Part shown: piece after piece, positions 1 to 7,700 of the stretch | Numbering within the stretch: position 1 is the stretch's first letter | Layout: each line of letters begins with the position of its first letter | Source: Pseudoflavonifractor sp. MSJ-37 | GTDB lineage: Bacteria; Bacillota; Clostridia; Oscillospirales; Oscillospiraceae | Assembly (NCBI RefSeq): GCF_018917965.1 | Contig: NZ_JAHLPP010000001.1 | Location: 558,001-622,000 of the forward strand | DNA length: 64,000 nt | Direction: 5' to 3' | Notes under the pieces: model-generated | The model's input: the letters and a program-made list of their open reading frames with translations, nothing else | What the model was told of the DNA's origin: nothing | The model's database searches: none | Translations under genes and position numbers: made by a program

Positions 1-42
1 TCCCGATTATCATAGCACGTTTTTCGGGGAGCGTAAACAGTT

Positions 43-71
43 TTGCGCTTTCTTCACACTTATGTTATACT
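43..71 (+). promoter_or_regulatory. SigA-type promoter of tsaE-tsaB
   Basis: The -35 is TTGCGC and the -10 is TATACT, 17 bp apart. The ATG at 62 lies inside the -10 region, so it cannot be the translation start; this supports the start at 107. Confidence 0.7.
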
Positions 72-106
72 ATCTCAATAATGCGTTTTTGAAGCGAGGC
101 GAGGAT

Positions 107-568
107 ATGGAACATATCTCCAACAGCCCGGCGGACACAGAGGCTCTGGGCGAGGCTCTGGGGCGGGTGGTGCCGGCGGGCTCCGTGGTGGCCTTCACCG
201 GAGACCTGGGGGCGGGAAAGACCGCCTTCACCCGGGGACTGGCCCGGGGACTGGGCGTCCGGGAGCGGGTGACCAGCCCCACCTTCACCATCGTCAACGA
301 GTATGAGGGCGGACGGCTGCCCCTGTTCCATTTCGATATGTACCGGCTGGGCTCCTCAGACGAGCTGTTCGACATCGGATGGGAGGACTATCTGGCCCGG
401 AACGGCGTGTGCGCCGTGGAGTGGAGCGAGAACGTGGCCGACGCCCTGGAGGAACAGCCCTGCATCCGGGTGGACATCCGCCGGGGCGCGGGAGAGGACC
501 AGCGTCTGGTGGACATCACCGGGGCGGACCTGCCCCCGCTGGAGCGGAACGAGGAGGAGACGAGATGA
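107..568 (+). CDS. tsaE: tRNA threonylcarbamoyladenosine biosynthesis ATPase TsaE
   Basis: A 153-aa cytoplasmic P-loop ATPase that works with TsaB and TsaD to make t6A37 on ANN-decoding tRNAs. Seen: Walker A GDLGAGKT at residues 32-39, TSPTF at 56-60, HFDMYRL at 75-81 and VEWSE at 104-108, all typical of TsaE; the length is also normal. The start at 107 was chosen because it follows a purine-rich ribosome binding site (gaggcgagga) and because the upstream in-frame ATG falls in the promoter -10. The stop overlaps the tsaB start as ATGA, so the two genes are translationally coupled. Confidence 0.95.
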   Translation: MEHISNSPADTEALGEALGRVVPAGSVVAFTGDLGAGKTAFTRGLARGLGVRERVTSPTFTIVNEYEGGRLPLFHFDMYRLGSSDELFDIGWEDYLARNGVCAVEWSENVADALEEQPCIRVDIRRGAGEDQRLVDITGADLPPLERNEEETR

Positions 569-1278
569 AGATCCTGGCATTGGAGTCCTCGGCGGCGGCC
601 TGCTCCGCCGCCCTGTGTGAGGACGAGGAGCTGATCGCCCAGTCCTATCAGAACAGCGGCCTGACCCACAGCCGCACCCTCATGCCTATGGTGGAGCGCC
701 TGCTGGAGAACTGCGGCGCGTCTCTGGCGGAGGTGGACGTGGTGGCGGTGGCGGCGGGCCCCGGCTCCTTCACTGGGGTGCGGATCGGCGTGTCCACCGC
801 GAAGGGCCTGGCCTGGCCCGCGGGGAAGCCCTGCGCCGGGACCTCCACGCTGGAGAGCATGGCCTGGCCCCTGGCCCACATGGGCATGGAGATCTGCGCC
901 GTGATGGACGCCAGGAGGCACCAGGTATACAACGCCCGCTTCCGGGGGACCGGGGACGGATTGGAGCGGCTGGCCCCCGACCGGGCCATCGGTCTGGACG
1001 AGCTGGCAGAGGAAGTAAAAAAGAGTGGAAAGCCGCAAATTCTAGTTGGAGACGGCGCGCTTTTATGTTATACTACCTTCAAGGAACAGGGGCTGGACGT
1101 CCGTCTGGCTCCGCCGCATCTCCGCCTCCAGAGCGCTTGGGGCGTGGCCAGGGCCGCCCTGGAACAGGCCAGAGCCGGCGCCCTCACGGATGCGCAGGGC
1201 CTGACTCCCGCCTACCACCGTCTGTCTCAGGCGGAGCGGGAACGGCTGGCAAGGCTCCGGGCGGAAGAGAAAAACTGA
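565..1278 (+). CDS. tsaB: t6A synthesis complex subunit TsaB
   Basis: A 237-aa ASKHA-fold protein, the inactive partner and platform for TsaD in the t6A complex. Seen: LALESSAAACS near the N-terminus and GPGSFTGVRIG at 65-75, the family signature. The ATG at 565 overlaps the tsaE stop by 4 nt and has GAGGAGGA just upstream. rimI and tsaD, which often follow, are absent; upp follows instead. Functionally it pairs with tsaE here and with tcdA at 14 kb, which converts t6A to its cyclic form. Confidence 0.95.
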   Translation: MKILALESSAAACSAALCEDEELIAQSYQNSGLTHSRTLMPMVERLLENCGASLAEVDVVAVAAGPGSFTGVRIGVSTAKGLAWPAGKPCAGTSTLESMAWPLAHMGMEICAVMDARRHQVYNARFRGTGDGLERLAPDRAIGLDELAEEVKKSGKPQILVGDGALLCYTTFKEQGLDVRLAPPHLRLQSAWGVARAALEQARAGALTDAQGLTPAYHRLSQAERERLARLRAEEKN

Positions 1279-1302
1279 TTTGATAGAAGGGGAAGATACC
1301 TA

Positions 1303-1938
1303 ATGGACATGGAAAAGGTACATATTCTGGATCATCCGCTGCTGCATCACAAGCTCGCCATCCTGCGTGATGAGCGCACCGGCTCCAAGGAGTTCCGCGA
1401 GGTGGTCTCTGAGATCGCCACGCTGATGTGCTACGAGGCCACCCGCGACCTGCCCACCGAAGAGGTGGAGATCAAGACTCCCGTGGCCACCGGCAAGTTC
1501 AAGGTCCTGTCCGGCAAGAAGCTGGCGATCGTCCCCATCCTGCGGGCCGGTCTGGGCATGGTGGACGGCATCCTGGAGTTGCTCCCTGCCGCCAAGGTGG
1601 GCCATATCGGCCTGTACCGCGATCCCCAGACGCTGGAGCCCGTGGAGTACTACTGCAAGATGCCCAACGACATCTCCGAGCGGGACATCATCGTCCTGGA
1701 TCCCATGCTGGCCACCGGCGGCTCCGCCTCCGCCGCCATCCAGTTCATCAAGAACTATGATGTGAAGCACATCAAGCTGATGAACATCTTGGCCGCGCCC
1801 GAGGGCATCGAGCGGGTCCACCGCGACCATCCCGATGTGGAGATCTATGTGGCCGCCGTGGACGAGAAGCTCAACGAGCACGGCTACATCGTGCCCGGTC
1901 TGGGCGATGCCGGCGACCGTATCTTCGGCACCAAATAA
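1303..1938 (+). CDS. upp: uracil phosphoribosyltransferase
   Basis: A 211-aa enzyme converting uracil plus PRPP to UMP (pyrimidine salvage, cytoplasm). Seen: PRPP-binding loop [13 protein letters not shown] at 131-143 and a C-terminal [10 protein letters not shown] uracil-binding segment; full length. The start has AGAAGGGGAAG upstream. It begins 24 bp after tsaB and is probably co-transcribed; a strong terminator follows. Confidence 0.97.
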   Translation: MDMEKVHILDHPLLHHKLAILRDERTGSKEFREVVSEIATLMCYEATRDLPTEEVEIKTPVATGKFKVLSGKKLAIVPILRAGLGMVDGILELLPAAKVGHIGLYRDPQTLEPVEYYCKMPNDISERDIIVLDPMLATGGSASAAIQFIKNYDVKHIKLMNILAAPEGIERVHRDHPDVEIYVAAVDEKLNEHGYIVPGLGDAGDRIFGTK

Positions 1939-1952
1939 ATACCGGAACACGC

Positions 1953-1990
1953 AAGGCCCTCCTCAGGTATGTCCTGGGGAGGGCCTTTGT
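1953..1990 (+). terminator. Rho-independent terminator of tsaE-tsaB-upp
   Basis: A perfect 10-bp stem AAGGCCCTCC / GGAGGGCCTT with a 15-nt loop, followed by TTTGT. Confidence 0.85.
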
Positions 1991-2036
1991 CCTACGTTGG
2001 GTGATATAAAAATTCCAAAAAATGAACTTGATAGTA

Positions 2037-2066
2037 TTGACAAAGCGGACAAGAACGTGATACCAT
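2037..2066 (+). promoter_or_regulatory. SigA-type promoter of fhs
   Basis: A consensus -35 TTGACA followed, after 18 bp, by a weak -10 TACCAT. It lies about 90 bp upstream of the fhs start. Confidence 0.5.
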
Positions 2067-2155
2067 GACTACGGTAACTTGGATGACATCACGGACGGGA
2101 CCGCCCGGAACAGGGGCGGCCCAGCAGACAATAGATTCAAGGAGGCTGGATCCCC

Positions 2156-3820
2156 ATGAAAACGGATATCGAGATCGCACAGGAAGCGAAAATGCTGCCC
2201 ATCGCGGAGATCGCCGCGAAGCTGGGCGTGGGTGAGGACACGCTGGAGCCCTATGGCCGCACGAAGGCCAAGCTGGACCTGAACTCCCTGCGGGACAGAC
2301 CCCGCAAGGCCAAGCTGGTCCTGGTGACCGCCATCGACCCCACCCCTGCCGGCGAAGGTAAGACCACCACCAGCGTCGGTCTGGCGGACGCCCTGAGCGC
2401 TCTGGGGAAGAAAACGGTCCTCTGCCTGCGGGAGCCCTCTCTGGGCCCCGTGTTCGGCGTGAAGGGCGGCGCGGCCGGCGGCGGCTACGCTCAGGTGGTC
2501 CCCATGGAGGAGATCAACCTCCACTTCACCGGCGACTTCCACGCCATCGGCGCGGCCAACAACCTGCTGGCGGCGCTGCTGGACAACCATATCCAGCAGG
2601 GCAACGCGCTGGACATCGACTGCCGCCGCATCACCTGGAAGCGGGCCGTGGACATGAACGACCGCCAGCTCCGCAACATCGTCTGCGGTCTGGGCGGCAA
2701 GGCCAACGGCGTGCCCCGTGAGGACGGCTTCGACATCACCGTGGCCTCCGAGGTCATGGCGGTCCTGTGTCTGGCCACCAGCCTCACCGACCTGAAGGAG
2801 CGTCTGGCCCGCATGGTGGTGGCCTACTCCCGGGACGGCAAGCCCATCACCGCCCATGATTTGAAGGCCGAGGGCGCCATGGCCGCCCTGCTGAAGGACG
2901 CCATCAAGCCCAACCTGGTCCAGACGCTGGAGCACACCCCTGCTCTGATCCACGGCGGTCCCTTCGCCAACATCGCCCACGGCTGCAACTCCATCATGGC
3001 CACCGACACCGGCATGAAGCTGGGCGAGTACGTGGTCACGGAGGCCGGCTTCGGCGCCGATCTGGGCGCGGAGAAGTTCCTGGACATCAAGTGCCGCGCC
3101 GCCGGGTTCGCCCCCAGCGCCGTGGTCATCGTGGCCACCGTCCGTGCCCTGAAGCATCACGGCGGCGTGGCCAAGGCCGACCTGAACAAGGAGGACCTGA
3201 AGGCTCTGGAGGCCGGCCTGCCCAACCTGCTCCAGCACGTGGAGAACATGACCAAGGTGTTCGGCCTGCCCTGCGTGGTGGCCATCAACGCCTTCCCCAC
3301 CGATACCGCCGCCGAGCTGAAGCTGGTGGAGGACAAGTGCAGAGAGCTGGGCGTCAACGTGGCCCTGTCCGAGGTGTGGGCCAAGGGCGGCGAAGGCGGC
3401 AAGACCCTGGCCGAGGAGGTCATCCGTCTGTGCGATCAGCCCAATGACTTCCACTACTGCTATGAGGCCGACACCACCATCATGGAGAAGCTGGAGGCCA
3501 TCGCCACCAAGATCTACCGTGCCGACGGTGTGGATCTGACGGCCGGCGCCAAGAAGCAGCTCAAGCAGCTCACGGAGCTGGGCTACGGCGATCTGCCGAT
3601 CTGCATGGCCAAGACCCAGTACTCCTTCGCGGATGACCCCACCCTGCTGGGCGCGCCCCGCGGCTTCCGCATCACCGTCCGCAACCTGAAGGTGTCCGCG
3701 GGCGCCGGCTTCATCGTCGCCCTGACCGGTGACATCATGACGATGCCCGGCCTGCCCAAGGTCCCCGCGGCGGAGAAGATCGACATCGACGAAAACGGCG
3801 TCATCTCCGGCCTGTTCTAA
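2156..3820 (+). CDS. fhs: formate--tetrahydrofolate ligase
   Basis: A 554-aa ATP-dependent enzyme making 10-formyl-THF from formate, feeding one-carbon metabolism or the methyl branch of the Wood-Ljungdahl pathway. Seen: nucleotide-binding TPAGEGKTT at 63-71, and full family length with the typical [11 protein letters not shown] near the C-terminus. The start is set by GGAGG at 2141-2145. It stands alone between its own promoter and terminator; no folD or acetogenesis genes are adjacent, so its role here is general one-carbon supply by inference. Confidence 0.97.
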   Translation: MKTDIEIAQEAKMLPIAEIAAKLGVGEDTLEPYGRTKAKLDLNSLRDRPRKAKLVLVTAIDPTPAGEGKTTTSVGLADALSALGKKTVLCLREPSLGPVFGVKGGAAGGGYAQVVPMEEINLHFTGDFHAIGAANNLLAALLDNHIQQGNALDIDCRRITWKRAVDMNDRQLRNIVCGLGGKANGVPREDGFDITVASEVMAVLCLATSLTDLKERLARMVVAYSRDGKPITAHDLKAEGAMAALLKDAIKPNLVQTLEHTPALIHGGPFANIAHGCNSIMATDTGMKLGEYVVTEAGFGADLGAEKFLDIKCRAAGFAPSAVVIVATVRALKHHGGVAKADLNKEDLKALEAGLPNLLQHVENMTKVFGLPCVVAINAFPTDTAAELKLVEDKCRELGVNVALSEVWAKGGEGGKTLAEEVIRLCDQPNDFHYCYEADTTIMEKLEAIATKIYRADGVDLTAGAKKQLKQLTELGYGDLPICMAKTQYSFADDPTLLGAPRGFRITVRNLKVSAGAGFIVALTGDIMTMPGLPKVPAAEKIDIDENGVISGLF

Positions 3821-3861
3821 GGGTCCGCCTCCATACATGACAGAAAAACGATAGAGATCAA

Positions 3862-3896
3862 AAGGACCGGCTGCCTTAGGGCGGCCGGTCCTTCTC
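3862..3896 (+). terminator. terminator of fhs
   Basis: A 10-bp stem AAGGACCGGC / GCCGGTCCTT followed by a short T/C-rich tail. Confidence 0.8.
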
Positions 3897-3933
3897 GTCG
3901 TCGCGGCGGGGGCTCAGAGCGTGTTTTCCGTCT

Positions 3934-3965
3934 GCGGGGCGGGACGGTGTGTGTCCTCGCCTGCC
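3934..3965 (+). repeat. degenerate partial copy of the four-hairpin repeat
   Basis: The segment reads GCGGGGCGGGACGG, then TGTGTGTCCTCGCCTGCC. This matches the left end of the full repeats at 37.6, 38.0 and 62.4 kb (GGGCGGGACGGGGGATGTCC, then TCGCC). The rest of the repeat is absent. Matching is by eye only. Confidence 0.4.
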
Positions 3966-3972
3966 ATGTGTT

Positions 3973-4049
3973 TCCCCGAAACGACGACCGAGACCGGGCC
4001 CGCCATCCCTGCGGACGGCAGACCCGGTCTCTTGTCAACGTTTCGGGGA
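3973..4049 (-). terminator. nested inverted repeats downstream of gdhA
   Basis: The outer arms TCCCCGAAACG (3973-3983) and CGTTTCGGGGA (4039-4049) are perfect complements. The inner arms GAGACCGGG (3990-3998) and CCCGGTCTC (4023-4031) form a second stem. It lies 9 bp past the gdhA stop, so a termination or 3'-end stabilising structure is likely; there is no clear U-tract. Confidence 0.6.
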
Positions 4050-4057
4050 CTCTTGAT

Positions 4058-5407
4058 TTAGAACACGCCCTGGGCCATCATGGCGTCGGCGACCTTCTTG
4101 AAGCCGGCGATATTGGCGCCGGCCACCAGATCGTAGCCCAGACCGTACTCCTCGGCGGCGGCCACGGAGGAATCATGGATGTTCTTCATGATCTGATGGA
4201 GCTTGGCATCCACCTCTTCGGCGGTCCAGGAGAGGCGTTCGCTGTTCTGGCTCATCTCCAGGCCGGACACGGCCACGCCGCCGGCATTGACGGCCTTGGA
4301 GGGGGCCACGATCATGCCCTCCTGCTTCATCAGGAAGGACAGGGCCTCGTTGGTGGTGGGCATATTGGCCACCTCGATGTAGTACTTGACGCCATTGGCG
4401 GCGATCTTCTTGGCGGACTCCAGATCCACATCGTTCTGCGTGGCGCAGGGCAGGATCACGTCGCCCTTCACGCCCCAGGGCTTCTCGCCGGGGAAGAAAG
4501 GCACGCCGAACTTGTCTGCGTAGTCCTGCACCCTGTCCCGGCCGGAGGAACGCATTTCGAGCAGATAGGCGATCTTCTCGGGGGTGGTGATGCCGTCCAT
4601 ATCCAGGATGTATCCGTCAGGGCCGGAGAGGGTGATGGCCTTGCCGCCCAGCTCGGCGATCTTCTTGCAGGCGCCCCAGGCCACGTTGCCGAAGCCGGAG
4701 ACCACGAAGGTCTTGCCCACGATGGAGTCGTGCTCATGCTGGAAGACCTCGTTGGTGTAGTAGATCGCGCCGTAGCCAGTGGCCTCGGGGCGCAGGATGG
4801 AGCCGCCGTAGGACAGGCCCTTGCCGGTGAGGACGCCGTTCTGGAACGCGCCGCGCATCCGGCGGTACTGGCCGTACAGGTAGCCGATCTCCCGGGCGCC
4901 CACGCCGATGTCGCCGGCGGGCACGTCCACATCGGGGCCGATGTGGCGGTTGAGCTCCGTCATATAGGCCTGACAGAAGCGGAGGATCTCGTTGTCGCTC
5001 TTGCCGCGGGGGTCGAAGTCGGCGCCGCCCTTGGCGCCGCCCATGGGCAGAGTGGTCAGGGAGTTCTTGAAGGTCTGCTCGAAGCCCAAGAACTTGATGA
5101 TGCCGCTGTACACAGAGGGATGGAAGCGCAGGCCGCCCTTGTAGGGACCGATCGCGCCATTGAACTGACAGCGGTAGCCGCGGTTGGTGTGGGCCACGCC
5201 CTTGTCATCGGTCCAGGTGACCCGGAAGTACACCATGCGGTCAGGCTCTACCATGCGGCCCAGCAGGTCCACAGCCTCGTACTCGGGGTGCTGGTCGATC
5301 ACAGGCCCCAGAGAGGAAAAGACCTCCTCGACGGCCTGACAGAATTCCGGCTGGTTCCAATCCTTGGTCTTGACGCGCTCGATGACGCGCTCGATATAGG
5401 CATTCAT
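4058..5407 (-). CDS. gdhA: NADP-type glutamate dehydrogenase
   Basis: A 449-aa enzyme interconverting 2-oxoglutarate plus ammonia and glutamate. Seen: GPYKGGLRFH at 87-96, catalytic-lysine segment LPMGGAKGGADFDP at 120-133, and Rossmann motif GFGNVAWG at 238-245. The length is that of the hexameric, usually NADP-dependent bacterial class; cofactor preference was inferred from class only. It is monocistronic with its own promoter and a strong downstream structure. Confidence 0.95.
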   Translation of the reverse strand: MNAYIERVIERVKTKDWNQPEFCQAVEEVFSSLGPVIDQHPEYEAVDLLGRMVEPDRMVYFRVTWTDDKGVAHTNRGYRCQFNGAIGPYKGGLRFHPSVYSGIIKFLGFEQTFKNSLTTLPMGGAKGGADFDPRGKSDNEILRFCQAYMTELNRHIGPDVDVPAGDIGVGAREIGYLYGQYRRMRGAFQNGVLTGKGLSYGGSILRPEATGYGAIYYTNEVFQHEHDSIVGKTFVVSGFGNVAWGACKKIAELGGKAITLSGPDGYILDMDGITTPEKIAYLLEMRSSGRDRVQDYADKFGVPFFPGEKPWGVKGDVILPCATQNDVDLESAKKIAANGVKYYIEVANMPTTNEALSFLMKQEGMIVAPSKAVNAGGVAVSGLEMSQNSERLSWTAEEVDAKLHQIMKNIHDSSVAAAEEYGLGYDLVAGANIAGFKKVADAMMAQGVF

Positions 5408-5497
5408 GTTCCGTCACGTTCCCTTCTATCGTTATCCGGACCGCCATAGTGCTCCGGCGGTGGACGCCACCCGCCATTGGGTGTGTGTCATGTCCTT

Positions 5498-5526
5498 AAT
5501 ATAGGGAAGATGGAACAAAAAATCAA
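5498..5526 (-). promoter_or_regulatory. SigA-type promoter of gdhA
   Basis: Reading the minus strand: TTGATT, a 17-bp spacer, then TATATT. It predicts a leader of about 85 nt before the gdhA start. Confidence 0.7.
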
Positions 5527-5803
5527 CTGCGATTTTTGAATATCGGTGCATGCCGACCAAATGGATGTCAAATGCAGATAGAGCGATCCACTAAAGAGGT
5601 GAAGCGCCGCCTTATGGGACGGAAAAGGATTGTAGCACAGAGGTTAGCGGTCTTTGGAAGAGCAGAAGGGCGGGGAAGGAGGATGGTATGGTCGCGGATG
5701 ATACAGCTGATATGACTTATTTCGACACGAAATAATGGAAAAAATTTGTGCAAAATGGCAAAAGATGAAAACGGGAACACAGTGTCGAAGGGCGGGCGGA
5801 GCG
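5527..5803. other. intergenic stretch with no supported gene
   Basis: AT-richer sequence between the gdhA promoter and the amidase terminator. Short open frames here have no ribosome binding site or recognisable protein. I see nothing else in it. Confidence 0.5.
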
Positions 5804-5836
5804 AAAAAGACCGTTCCGGTGTGCGGAACGGTCTTT
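5804..5836 (-). terminator. terminator of the amidase gene
   Basis: A perfect 13-bp stem AAAGACCGTTCCG / CGGAACGGTCTTT with a 5-nt loop. On the minus strand it runs into TTTTT. Confidence 0.9.
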
Positions 5837-5853
5837 CAGGTGCGGACAGAGCA

Positions 5854-7452
5854 TCAGGCGCGGCTCTGGATGTAGGAGATGATGCCGTCGGCCACGCCCT
5901 GGGCCAGACGGGACTGGTAGGCGCTGTCCGCCAGATTCATGAGTTCGGTATGGCTGGTCATGAAGCCGGTCTCGATGAGGATCGCGGGCATGGTGGTATG
6001 CCGCAGGACGGCATAGTCCGAGTTGTTGCGGATGCCCCGGTCGATGGTGCCGGTATAGCTGGCGGCGGGGGTCTGGACGGCCTGAGCCAGCTTCTTGCCC
6101 TCCGTGCTTCCGGTGTGGTAGAAGGTGATGAGGCCGGTGTAGTTGCTGTTGTTGGCCAGAGCATTGCAGTGGATGCTGACGAAGATCGCGGCGTTCCGGT
6201 CGTTGGCCACGGCACAGCGGTCCAGGAGGGTCATATAGGAGTCGTCGTCCCGGGTCATGACCACGTTGTAGCCCTTGGCGGTGAGGATGTCCCGGAGCTT
6301 CTGGCTCATGGGGAGGGTCAGGTCCTTCTCCATGATGCCCTCATAGTAGGCGCCGGAGGCGGAGCCGCCGTGGCCGGGATCGATGACGATCAGGGCGGTG
6401 GCGGGGTCCAGCCGTCCGGAGGAGCTGCCATTGGAGGAGCTGTTGCCGGAGGGGGAGGCGGAGACCAGCACGCCGCCCACCTGCTTGGTGACGGTGATGT
6501 TCTTGGCATTGGTATAGCCGGACTTCAGGTCGAACACCACCCGGACGGTATGGGGGTAGTCATAGCCCAGGTCGTCCCCGTGCTGGCCGTAGCGGACGGT
6601 GGAGATGACCTCGTTCTCCAGCGTCAGGGAGCCGTCTCCGGGGTCGATGACAGTGCCCAGCAGATCCACGGCCACCCGGTCGCCCAGATCCACGGCGCGG
6701 TACTGGGGCACATGGTCCGTGGCGATGAACACCGACTGGGCGTTGGTGTCTTCGGTGATGCGGACGATGCGGCCCAGATCCTCATGGCTGGTGGAGGGAG
6801 AGGGGGACGGGGAAGGGGAGACAGAGGGCGTGGGGGCCGGAGTGGGCGTCGCCGTGGGAGTCGGAGTCGGGGCCACGGTCGGCGTGGGGGTCGGAGTCGG
6901 AGTGGGCATGGGCGCCGGAGCCACCGCGGAGGAGACGGCGGCCAGGAAGCGGTCGTTGTCCCAGTCCACCGGAGCGCCCAGCGTCTCAGAGACGAAGCGG
7001 AGGGGCACCATGGTGCTCTCCTTTTCGCCGTACTTCACCACGCCGGCGGGGACGCCGCCGGGGAGCGTGACCTTCTCGCCGTTGACGTAGGCGGTGGAGG
7101 AGCCCAGGATCAGGAGGATCGTGTCGTCCCCCTTGGTGATGACTACCTGGCGGCTGTCACTGACCCACTGGACCTTGGCATCCAGGGCCTCGGAGATCAG
7201 CCGGACCGGCACCAGCGTGCGGCCGGAGCCGCCGGAGGTGTACTGGATCAGGGCTGGGACGTCCTTCGGGGCCAGATCGGAGCCGTCCAGAGACAGGAGG
7301 ACCCGGTCGGTCTGAGTGGAGCCGCCGTATTTCCCGGCGGCCTCGTCATAGAAACGGACGGAGAGGCTCCCGGCGGGGCCGGCGGCCTGTGCCGCGGGCA
7401 GGGCCATCAGGAGGCAGAAGAGGAGAGAGAGACATAGCAGGACTTTTTTCAT
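5854..7452 (-). CDS. secreted N-acetylmuramoyl-L-alanine amidase (stalk + AMIN + Amidase_3)
   Basis: A 532-aa exported peptidoglycan hydrolase that cuts the MurNAc-L-Ala bond. Order seen: signal peptide (about 1-24), copper-amine-oxidase-N-type stalk repeats (about 30-175), a Pro/Thr/Ser-rich linker (about 178-222), an AMIN-like domain (about 226-330), and a zinc amidase domain (about 353-530). The amidase domain has DPGHGG (H361), E375, SIHCN (H428) and IETGFM (E494), so the zinc ligands and catalytic Glu are all present. AAAAAAGGAGCCC sets the start. Role in wall remodelling is family knowledge; its exact partner is unknown. Confidence 0.92.
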   Translation of the reverse strand: MKKVLLCLSLLFCLLMALPAAQAAGPAGSLSVRFYDEAAGKYGGSTQTDRVLLSLDGSDLAPKDVPALIQYTSGGSGRTLVPVRLISEALDAKVQWVSDSRQVVITKGDDTILLILGSSTAYVNGEKVTLPGGVPAGVVKYGEKESTMVPLRFVSETLGAPVDWDNDRFLAAVSSAVAPAPMPTPTPTPTPTVAPTPTPTATPTPAPTPSVSPSPSPSPSTSHEDLGRIVRITEDTNAQSVFIATDHVPQYRAVDLGDRVAVDLLGTVIDPGDGSLTLENEVISTVRYGQHGDDLGYDYPHTVRVVFDLKSGYTNAKNITVTKQVGGVLVSASPSGNSSSNGSSSGRLDPATALIVIDPGHGGSASGAYYEGIMEKDLTLPMSQKLRDILTAKGYNVVMTRDDDSYMTLLDRCAVANDRNAAIFVSIHCNALANNSNYTGLITFYHTGSTEGKKLAQAVQTPAASYTGTIDRGIRNNSDYAVLRHTTMPAILIETGFMTSHTELMNLADSAYQSRLAQGVADGIISYIQSRA

Positions 7453-7484
7453 GATGGGCTCCTTTTTTGATATCGAATGACATA

Positions 7485-7513
7485 ATCATACTCAAAAACA
7501 GACCCTTCGTCAA
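7485..7513 (-). promoter_or_regulatory. SigA-type promoter of the amidase gene
   Basis: Minus strand: TTGACG, 17 bp, TATGAT, about 33 bp upstream of the start codon. Confidence 0.75.
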
Positions 7514-7605
7514 CCATTCTGAGCGGAAATAGTTGACATAACGTGAAAAAACGGGAGATGGCCCAGACACTTTAGCGTTGGAAAGAGAAAAAGCGGCTGG
7601 AAGCC

Positions 7606-7634
7606 TTGCGCTCTCCTCAGACCTCTGATAAAAT
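7606..7634 (+). promoter_or_regulatory. SigA-type promoter of the hydratase gene
   Basis: TTGCGC, 17 bp, TAAAAT. The predicted transcription start near 7641 makes the upstream ATG at 7647 an unlikely translation start. Confidence 0.75.
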
Positions 7635-7700
7635 GGAGGAGAGATCATGATCCGTGGGCCCGGGCACCGGGGCCGCGCTCGTTTTGGAGGTAAAGACACT

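Noticed and set aside
62-106. Upstream ATG start for tsaE
   Set aside because: It lies within the promoter -10 element and adds residues unlike TsaE.
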